The notes beneath the pieces are model-generated. The model made no database searches. It was not told where the DNA came from and worked only from the letters and a program-made list of their open reading frames with translations. A DNA stretch of 64,000 nucleotides from Palsa-465 sp963800475 (lineage in GTDB: Bacteria; Actinomycetota; Thermoleophilia; Solirubrobacterales; Solirubrobacteraceae), in contig CAWDAZ010000003.1 in the NCBI GenBank assembly GCA_963800475.1, positions 1-64,000 on the forward strand. Reading direction: 5' to 3'. This document shows, one piece after another, positions 59,101-64,000 of this stretch. Position numbers and translations under genes: made by a program. How positions within the stretch are numbered: position 1 is the stretch's first letter; every line of letters starts with the position of its first letter.

Positions 59101-59226
59101 GGCGGCGAGGCGCCCCCGGCGCACGCGCCCGACGTCGCCGAGAACGAGGGGATCGCACCCGTGCAGAAGCAGCGCGGGGCGTCGAAGTCGCGCCGGTCGA
59201 GCCGGCGGCACGGGAGGAGGCGGTAA
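56125..59226 (+). CDS. secDF: Fused protein-export protein SecDF (1033 aa)
   Basis: Uses the proton gradient to help the Sec translocon. SecD part (about 1-575) starts with one helix, GLDLKGGTQLVYQG (the SecD D1 motif) and a long P1 loop carrying an Ala/Gly/Pro-rich insert; helices 2-6 follow with GVAADANVVIFERVKEEIRAG. SecF part (about 590-890) has GLNLGIDFTSGTRI, ALMHDLLITSGVYAL and MYDTIIVFDRVRENIP. The C-terminal about 140 residues are Lys/Arg/Pro-rich and low complexity. Fusion is common in firmicutes; in Mycobacterium the genes are separate. ATG 56125; ends just before the 164-bp palindrome. Confidence 0.95.
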   Translation: MTDRQRNVFILALVVGLIAASIVVISQQKTQLGLDLKGGTQLVYQGKPTPQTPHVDQTALQRAVDVMRQRTNQLGVSETQIETTGNDLITVSLPDVHNTKRAEQLVGTTARLEFYDWEANALTPSGKPVASLLQTQDQQATAISQGGGAGPGGPGAGSMSLYQAVKLAARQPRWVSPRNARAGPEYFAFGAPRSKACAVAAQSYHVTPLVGQPCYLAGPQDTQQDLQSALPTGVSLADPGVQQYVVPQGWVVLQAVSPKGYGSTLPWSDPTAQYYVLRDNVALFGNDITNPQQSTDQAGSPDVTFGFSGNGASAFQKVTSQIAHRGDLVSGLGQALNQHFAVALDTQLITVPFIDYKANPDGIPGDNGADIQGGFTIDTAQQLAQQLRLGALPIRLQLISQAQVSATLGKQALDKGILAGLIGLAAVAIFLIAYYRVLGLIAVAGLLVYALYFFALIKLIPITLTLPGIAGLILTIGVAADANVVIFERVKEEIRAGRSIRQGIAIGYRKGLTAIIDANVVTIMTAFILFVLATSEVQGFALTLGIGTFVSLFTAVMATQAILSTMGRSKVISRPSMLGAGGKRRTWRFDFMGASRYFFTLSGVILLIGALAIGGRGLNLGIDFTSGTRITAALQQPATQPQVSSAVSSAGASNPVVQKITNKGLGNDVFQISAKKLGPAGTTRVESALRSQFGLRSFDSTSVGPTFGKTVANSAVIAIIASLIVISAYVALRFEWKFAVPVLIALMHDLLITSGVYALTGREVTTATVAALLTILGYSMYDTIIVFDRVRENIPRMPRAAFSQIVNRSMSEVLTRSLATTFCTLMPIVALLLFGGVAGSSELQDFAFALMIGVASGAYSSIFIASPVLTQWKERESQYRARRRRLTDELGYVPAYADLAADVEPTGKKARRPGRLTTPDPDKVSAAEFEQMKRDLEIEPETPSRRTSTLTKPRQRKAQPEAPPAQPKPQRKPDGAAASEKPDGAPAAQQPDGGEAPPAHAPDVAENEGIAPVQKQRGASKSRRSSRRHGRRR

Positions 59227-59389
59227 GTGGTTCTCCTCGTGGGTACACCCGCATTCGAGTCGCCCCCGGCGGCGGCTCGCCGCGTCCTCGGAGCCTCGCG
59301 CAGCGCTGCTGCGCTTCGCCCCCTGCGTCCTTGCGATCCATCCGCCGGTGGCGCCTCTCGGTGCGACCGTACCCACGAGGAGAACCACT
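59226..59389. repeat. 164-bp imperfect palindrome with 21-bp perfect terminal arms
   Basis: Positions 59226-59246 and 59369-59389 are perfect reverse complements (21 bp). Inside, the two halves still match in blocks (for example CGCC.CCGGCGG), and the centre holds GCGCAGC/GCTGCGC (59298-59304 with 59308-59314). The left arm starts on the last base of the secDF stop; the right arm contains GAGGAG (59377-59382), the likely ribosome binding site of the next gene. If paired in RNA, that site is hidden. Confidence 0.75.
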
Positions 59390-59393
59390 AGCG

Positions 59394-59678
59394 ATGGGAA
59401 TGCTCGCGTGGGTGATGATGGGCCTGGCGCTGTGGCACTTCACGATCTGGCTGCCCGACCACTACTGGGGCGGAATCGTCGGCGCGTTCATCGGCGCGCT
59501 GATCGGTGCCGTGCTGTTCGGGCTGATCGTCAACGGGTTCCACATCCCCGGCCGTCACGACACACACATCTCGACCGCGCTCGAGGCGATTCCGGGCGCG
59601 CTGATCGGGATGGCGGTCGTGTACCTGGAAGGACTGCGCCGGGAGCGTGCGGGAGCCCCCGGGCCCGAGCTGGTCTGA
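59394..59678 (+). CDS. Small membrane protein (94 aa), GlsB/YeaQ-like
   Basis: ATG 59394; ribosome binding site GAGGAG 11 nt upstream in the right arm of the palindrome. Hydrophobic segments at about 5-21 (LAWVMMGLALWHFTIWL), 27-48 (GIVGAFIGALIGAVLFGLIVNGF) and 68-80 (IPGALIGMAVVYL). Repeated GxxxG-like glycines (GAFIGALIGAV) recall the transglycosylase-associated/YeaQ-type small membrane proteins. The role is unknown. It lies downstream of secDF and converges with a secreted-protein gene 10 nt later. Confidence 0.65.
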   Translation: MGMLAWVMMGLALWHFTIWLPDHYWGGIVGAFIGALIGAVLFGLIVNGFHIPGRHDTHISTALEAIPGALIGMAVVYLEGLRRERAGAPGPELV

Positions 59679-59688
59679 GGCTGTCGCC

Positions 59689-60801
59689 TCAGAGCGCCAG
59701 CGGGTCGGCCAGGTAGCGCGCCGACAGCCGGTTGAACAGCCCGCCGTCGGTGTTCGGGCTGGTCGTGCCGTCAGCACCGCCCCCGAACAGGAGCCCGATC
59801 ACACCGGCGTCCCTGCTGGCCTTCAGGTGCGGACCCGATCCGGCCCCAAGCCACCACTGCACGCGGTTGTCGCGGAAGTGGTCCCAGGTGTTGTCGAGGG
59901 TCGTGTTCCCGAGCGGCAGCTGCCAGAGCGCCACAGGCATGTGGGTGCGGCGCGTGAAGCCGGCGACGTACGCGTCGTGGCGACGGAAGTCGGCGGGGCC
60001 CCAGGCGGTGTTCGGGTTGCCCTCGATCACCTTGTAGAAGCCGGCGTCGCGATCGGTGACATCGTTGAAGACGAGATCGAAGCGGACGTGCAGCGACTCG
60101 TAGAAGGCTGCCGACTCGGCCGCGAGCTGGTCGATGTGGGCAAGCGACGGCTTGGAGTAGGTCGGGTCCTCGTTGGTGCCCCACGCGCTCAGGTGCCAGG
60201 CGAGCAGCACGTGCGGAGCGAGCCGGTCGCGCATCGCAACCAGGCGGCGCGCGAAGGACCGGGCGAGCGTCGTCGCGCGCGCCTGCTCGAGGTAGCCCCA
60301 CAGATCGGGTTCGACGTGGATCACGACCGGGCCGCGCGCGGCTGCGGCGGCGACGCGCCGCAGCAGCAGGCTCCAGTCCGCCCAGTAGGCGGCCATCGTC
60401 TCCGGGTTGCGTAGGTTCGAGAGGTCCTTCGAGAGCTCATCAGAGCCGACGGCCGGCCGTGACTGGAGCAGCTGGTAGTAGGTGAGCACCGGGATCATGT
60501 GCGCCGCGCGCGATTCGTTCACGTACATCGGGGCGAAGCTCCCGTCCGGGTTCCACGTGGCCCAGCCGCCGCCGGTGTTGACGCCGCCTGCCAGGTACTG
60601 GTAGCGAGCATCGAACGGCGCGTGGTGCGCGAGCCGCTGCGCGTCGCCGGGCGGGTCGCTGACGCCCAGCGCAAGGTGATGCGGCCACCCGGGAGGGAGG
60701 CGGAAGGCGGTTCGGGCGCCCGCGGGCGCGGCCGGAGTCGCGGCGAGCGCGAGCGGCGCGGCGACGATGGCCCTCGACAGCACAACTAGGAGGCGGCGCA
60801 T
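59689..60801 (-). CDS. Secreted orphan protein, glycoside-hydrolase-like TIM-barrel candidate (370 aa)
   Basis: Signal peptide MRRLLVVLSRAIVAAPLALAA with an Ala-rich cleavage zone, so exported. The mature part has YQYLAGGVNTGGGWATWN, GPVVIHVEPDLWGYLEQAR, LLAWHLSAWGTNEDPTYSKPS, FDLVFNDVTDRDAGFYK and VALWQLPLGNTTLDNTWDHFRDN, with acidic residues at strand ends, which is compatible with an (alpha/beta)8 hydrolase acting on sugars. No family was firmly recognised. ATG 60801; the frame to 60921 adds an unlikely Arg-rich lead. It is convergent with the small membrane gene and divergent from recJ. Confidence 0.7.
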   Translation of the reverse strand: MRRLLVVLSRAIVAAPLALAATPAAPAGARTAFRLPPGWPHHLALGVSDPPGDAQRLAHHAPFDARYQYLAGGVNTGGGWATWNPDGSFAPMYVNESRAAHMIPVLTYYQLLQSRPAVGSDELSKDLSNLRNPETMAAYWADWSLLLRRVAAAAARGPVVIHVEPDLWGYLEQARATTLARSFARRLVAMRDRLAPHVLLAWHLSAWGTNEDPTYSKPSLAHIDQLAAESAAFYESLHVRFDLVFNDVTDRDAGFYKVIEGNPNTAWGPADFRRHDAYVAGFTRRTHMPVALWQLPLGNTTLDNTWDHFRDNRVQWWLGAGSGPHLKASRDAGVIGLLFGGGADGTTSPNTDGGLFNRLSARYLADPLAL

Positions 60802-61060
60802 CCAGTGATTCCATCGGCGGCCGCGAGCCTCTCCTTGAAAGGGCTGCTGCGCGGATTGGATGACATGCCTCGCGCACGGCGGCGCGTGTGTCGTCCTGGC
60901 CGCGAATGGCGCGGGCCACACGGCACGGCACCTCGGCGGCCGCAGGGTGCGTCATCCTGGCCGCGCGCGCGTCGCGGGGTTGTGACGCCGTGGATCGAGT
61001 CGCTCACAGCAGAGGTCTTCGCCGCGGATCCGTCGGGACCCGTACCTACGCTGCGCAGCG
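60802..61060. other. 259-bp intergenic region with a diverged direct repeat
   Basis: A 17-bp sequence ending CCTGGCCGCG occurs at 60888-60904 and 60949-60965 (2 mismatches, 61-bp period). No gene was seen. The recJ promoter hexamer TACGCT (61047-61052) is at the right end. Confidence 0.4.
61047..61052 (+). promoter_or_regulatory. -10-like hexamer TACGCT before recJ
   Basis: TACGCT ends 8 nt before the recJ ATG. Confidence 0.35.
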
Positions 61061-63589
61061 ATGGCAGATTCCGCCCTCGCTCGCCGGCTCGACCCGCAGC
61101 CGCATTCGCGCCCGAGTCTGCGCGTCCTGGACGGGCCGCCGGCCACGCCCGCGCGGCCGGAGCCGACGCTCCGCATTCCGGCCTATGACCTCGGAGCCGC
61201 GCTCCGCCTCGAGCGCGAGCTCGGCATCAGCCACGTCCTCGCGCAGATCCTCGCCAGGCGGGGGCTCGAGGATCCGGTGCGCGCGCGGGAGTTTCTCGAG
61301 GCCGACGACCAGCACCCGGCCTCGGCGTTCGCGGGGATCGAGCGCGCGGTCGACGCGATCCGGTGCCACATCCGGGTGGGGAGCAGGATCACCGTGCACG
61401 GCGACTACGACGTCGACGGCGTCTGCGCGACGGCGGTGCTGGTGCGGGCGCTGCGGGCGCTCGGCGGCGACGTCGACTGGTTCATCCCGTCGCGGACCGA
61501 GGACGGCTATGGGCTCTCGACCGAAACGGTGCGGCGCCTCGTCGCGCGCGGCACCCGGCTGCTGGTCACCGCGGACTGCGCGATCACCGCCGTCGAGCAG
61601 GTCGCGTTGGGTGCGGACGCCGGCCTCGACGTCGTGGTCACCGACCACCACACGCCTCGTGTTGACGGCTCGCTTCCAGCCTGCCCGATCGTCCATCCCG
61701 AGCTGTGCGGGTACCCGTGCCCCGAGCTGTGCGGGACCGGGGTTGCCTACAAGCTCGCCCAGGCGCTCGAGGCCCCGACCGCCGACGACGACCTCGAGCT
61801 GGTCGCGCTCGCGACGGTCGCCGACCTGATGCCGCTGCAGGGCGAGAACCGCCGCCTCGTACGGCGCGGACTGGCGGCGCTCGCCCGGACGCGAAAGCCT
61901 GGCCTGCGGGCGCTGATGAGCGTCGCAAGCGCCGACCCCAGCGCGCTGAACGCGCAGGTGCTCGGCTTCCGGCTCGCCCCCAGGATCAACGCCGCCGGGC
62001 GACTCCGGCGCGCGGACGCCGGTCTCGAGCTGCTGCTGACCGGCGACGAGCAGCGCGCGCTCGAGATCGCCTCCGAGCTCGACCACGTCAACGCCGAGCG
62101 CCGATCGGTCGAGGAGCGGATCACATGGGAGGCCGAGGCGCAGGTCGCGGAGCTGGGGGACCGCTCGATGTTCGTGGTCGCCGGCGAGGGGTGGCATCCC
62201 GGGGTGGTCGGGATCGTCGCCTCGCGGATCGCGGAGCGCTACCACCGTCCCGCGGTCGTGATCGCGCTCGGCGGCGATCGCATCGCCCAGGGGTCGGGGC
62301 GCAGCATCGCCGGTTTCGACCTGCTGGCGGCGCTCGACGCCTGCGCGGCGGAGATGGAGACGCACGGCGGCCACCGCGCGGCGGCCGGGTTGACGGTCCG
62401 CTCCGAGCGCATCGCCGGGCTGCGCGACGGGCTCGAGCGCTACGCCGACCGGGCGCTCACACCGGAGCTGCTGCAGCCGGTGGAGGCGATCGACGCGGTC
62501 GTGTCGGGCTCGGAGCTTGGGCTCGCGCTCGCCGAGGAGCTCGAGCGGCTCGAGCCGACCGGGATCGGTAACCCGCGTCCGCGGCTGCTGGTGCCCGCGG
62601 GCAGGTTCGGCGAGGTGCGGCCGATGGGGGAGGGGCGCCACGCCAGGTTCGTCGTCAGCGCCGGCGGCGCTCGCACCCCGGCGGTGTCGTTCGGCTGCGA
62701 CGGCCGGCTCCCCGTCGCCGACGGCGAGCCCGCCGACGCGAGCTTCCGCTTGGAGCGGAACTTCTGGAACGGAACCGTCGAGCCGCGGCTGTTGCTGCGG
62801 CACGCGTGGCCGTGCGCCCCCGATCCGATCGTCGTGCTCGGCGAGCCCGAGGCGTTCGTCGCGGCCGCCGTCGAAGAGCTCGACCGAGCGCTGGACGAAC
62901 CGAGCGCGAGCGTCGACGCACCGGCCGACGATCGCGAGCGGGTGATCATCGACCGTCGCGACGAGAGCCCGCTGACGGTGCTCGCCGATGCTTGCGCGGC
63001 GGGTGCGTCGGTGCTCGCGGTGTGTGCCGAGGTCGGCCGGCGGCTCACCGGGCTCGCGCCGCGAACCGGGGGCTTCAGCCTGATTTCGCATCACGCGCTC
63101 GCACGCAAGCCGCACACGGCCGAGCGCTTCGAGCAGATCGTCGTTCTCGACCCGCCCGCATGCGAGGAGGAGGCAGCCGCCTTGACCGCGGGCGCGGGCT
63201 ATACCCACCTGGGATGGGGCGCGGCTGAGCTACGCTTTGCTCAACAGATACACGAGCTGGAGTACGGTCTCCGGCCTTCGCTCGTGGCTCTCTACCGGGA
63301 CCTGAGGGCCCGTGAGAGGGTGACCGGCGAGGAGCTCGAGCGCCTGCTCCGCGGCCACGGCTCGCAGGGTCGCCCGGCGCGGCTCGCGGGCAGATTGATC
63401 AGAGTGCTCGCGGAGCTGGAGCTCGTCAGCCTCGAACGGGATCTGCCGGCCCTGGCGGTCGGGAGCCGGGCGCACACCGCGCTCGAGCGCTCGCCGGCCT
63501 TCAGGGTGTACGCCAAGCGATACGAGGACGGACGGCGATTCCTCAACAACGTAAATCAGACTCCAAGCGACGCGGTGCTGCGACGCTGA
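61061..63589 (+). CDS. recJ: Single-stranded-DNA-specific exonuclease RecJ (842 aa)
   Basis: 5'-3' ssDNA exonuclease of recombination and mismatch repair. The DHH domain has HGDYDVDGVCATAVL (Asp pair), VTADCAITA, VVTDHHTPR (DHH) and CGTGVAYKLAQAL; the DHHA1 domain has GWHPGVVGIVASRIAERYHRPAVVIA, GSGRSIAGFDLLAAL and HGGHRAAAGLTV. An OB-fold follows (PTGIGNPRPRLLVPAG). The last 230 residues form a C-terminal extension as in longer Gram-positive RecJ. ATG 61061, TACGCT 8 nt upstream. Its stop overlaps the next gene if that starts at CTG 63586. Confidence 0.95.
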   Translation: MADSALARRLDPQPHSRPSLRVLDGPPATPARPEPTLRIPAYDLGAALRLERELGISHVLAQILARRGLEDPVRAREFLEADDQHPASAFAGIERAVDAIRCHIRVGSRITVHGDYDVDGVCATAVLVRALRALGGDVDWFIPSRTEDGYGLSTETVRRLVARGTRLLVTADCAITAVEQVALGADAGLDVVVTDHHTPRVDGSLPACPIVHPELCGYPCPELCGTGVAYKLAQALEAPTADDDLELVALATVADLMPLQGENRRLVRRGLAALARTRKPGLRALMSVASADPSALNAQVLGFRLAPRINAAGRLRRADAGLELLLTGDEQRALEIASELDHVNAERRSVEERITWEAEAQVAELGDRSMFVVAGEGWHPGVVGIVASRIAERYHRPAVVIALGGDRIAQGSGRSIAGFDLLAALDACAAEMETHGGHRAAAGLTVRSERIAGLRDGLERYADRALTPELLQPVEAIDAVVSGSELGLALAEELERLEPTGIGNPRPRLLVPAGRFGEVRPMGEGRHARFVVSAGGARTPAVSFGCDGRLPVADGEPADASFRLERNFWNGTVEPRLLLRHAWPCAPDPIVVLGEPEAFVAAAVEELDRALDEPSASVDAPADDRERVIIDRRDESPLTVLADACAAGASVLAVCAEVGRRLTGLAPRTGGFSLISHHALARKPHTAERFEQIVVLDPPACEEEAAALTAGAGYTHLGWGAAELRFAQQIHELEYGLRPSLVALYRDLRARERVTGEELERLLRGHGSQGRPARLAGRLIRVLAELELVSLERDLPALAVGSRAHTALERSPAFRVYAKRYEDGRRFLNNVNQTPSDAVLRR

Positions 63590-64000
63590 TCCCTGCCTCG
63601 CGGGCTCCGGTCGACCGGATTAGCAACGGGAGCGCCCAGGGGACGGTCGAGCGAGCCGAGCTGACCGCGGTCGAGCAGCGGCTGCTCTCGGACCTGTTCG
63701 CGATCGTCGAGGAGCACGCCGACCAGGCCGCCGTCGCGATCGACCGTGGCCGGGTCGAGGAGGCGTTCGTCTACGCGTGCGCGCACCACGCCGACCAGCG
63801 GCGGAAGTCCGGGGAGGACTTCATCATCCATCCGGTCGGGGTCGCGAAGATCTGCGCGGGGATGCGGCTCGACACCGAGACGTTGTGCGCCGCGCTCCTG
63901 CACGACACGGTCGAGGACACCTCCGCGTCGCTCGAGGAGGTCCAGGAGGCGTTCGGCGAGGAGATCGCGAGCCTCGTCGACGGGGTCACGAAGCTCACCG
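63586..64000 (+). CDS. rel: (p)ppGpp synthetase/hydrolase RelA/SpoT family, 5' part (runs off window)
   Basis: The N-terminal HD hydrolase domain is seen: FVYACAHHADQRRKSGEDFIIHPVGVAKIC, then LCAALLHDTVEDT with the HD pair, and LVDGVTKLT where the window ends. The start codon is a puzzle: this frame opens after a stop at 63313-63315 and has no ATG, GTG or TTG before a Met deep in the HD domain (near 63862). CTG 63586 would give a CTGA overlap with recJ; CTG 63661 or ATT 63619 are other non-standard options. Coordinates use 63586. It controls the stringent response. The downstream part (synthetase, TGS, ACT) is outside. Confidence 0.85.
   Translation, partial: MIPASRAPVDRISNGSAQGTVERAELTAVEQRLLSDLFAIVEEHADQAAVAIDRGRVEEAFVYACAHHADQRRKSGEDFIIHPVGVAKICAGMRLDTETLCAALLHDTVEDTSASLEEVQEAFGEEIASLVDGVTKLT

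Noticed and set aside
1..64000. CRISPR array, insertion sequence, prophage or att site
   Set aside because: No regular short repeat-spacer series, transposase, integrase other than XerD, or phage gene was found on either strand.

Overview
The window is a GC-rich, gene-dense stretch of bacterial chromosome carrying about 58 protein genes and two tRNA genes. I saw no transposase, phage gene or CRISPR array. Gene content and order point to a deep-branching Actinomycetota, most likely Thermoleophilia (Solirubrobacterales-like). The reasons are the order tlyA-nadK-recN-...-pyrG-...-NUDIX-xerD, the order pdxS (with a divergent thioesterase)-pdxT-...-yebC-...-ruvCAB, an F420-type LLM oxidoreductase and an Rv1264-like adenylate cyclase. 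The taxonomic placement is inference.

Layout. 0-6.2 kb: a long hairpin, a zinc-ribbon hypothetical gene, a 23-bp dyad, a small protein with RNase HI, a Vms1/eRF1-like protein, an SCP2 protein, then xseB-like-ispA-dxs (isoprenoid precursors). 6.3-15 kb: tlyA-nadK-recN-two unknown genes-pyrG-M20 peptidase-NUDIX-xerD, with many stop/start overlaps. 15-25 kb: bicupin, lipoprotein, deoB, mutM, glutaredoxin, recO, a YfhO-like membrane protein, dgt, dnaG, tRNA-Asn. 25-35 kb: thioredoxin-fold protein, an MGT-type glycosyltransferase with an LLM oxidoreductase, a second member of the unknown CPMLAAHR family, LtrA, a family-2 glycosyltransferase, malate synthase with an acyl-CoA synthetase, tRNA-CAU, and a RpiR regulator. 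35-37.5 kb: thioesterase divergent from pdxST (vitamin B6). 37.5-47.4 kb: a block between pdxT and yebC with proline catabolism, membrane proteins, an MBL hydrolase, a phosphohexomutase and a nucleotide-sugar pair. 47.4-53.3 kb: yebC, FKBP lipoprotein, adenylate cyclase, two glycosyltransferases, and a degenerate GGDEF/HD-GYP protein. 53.4-64 kb: ruvCAB, PAS/zinc-ribbon protein, fused secDF, a 164-bp palindrome with a small membrane gene, a secreted orphan protein, recJ, and the 5' part of rel.

Expression signals. Twenty coding sequences have a TANNNT hexamer ending only 7-12 nt before the start codon, which implies short-leader or leaderless transcripts. Adjacent genes are repeatedly joined by 4-nt NTGA stop/start overlaps. 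Two of these are CTGA, and rel has no in-frame ATG, GTG or TTG available, so CTG initiation is a testable possibility.

Most promising unexplained items: the two-copy CPMLAAHR protein family, the 164-bp palindrome that holds a ribosome binding site in its right arm, the hairpin and operator-like dyads near the left end, the CTG-start genes, and two promoter candidates with matched TTGA-N16-GCCGAT spacing that resemble sigma-28 sites.
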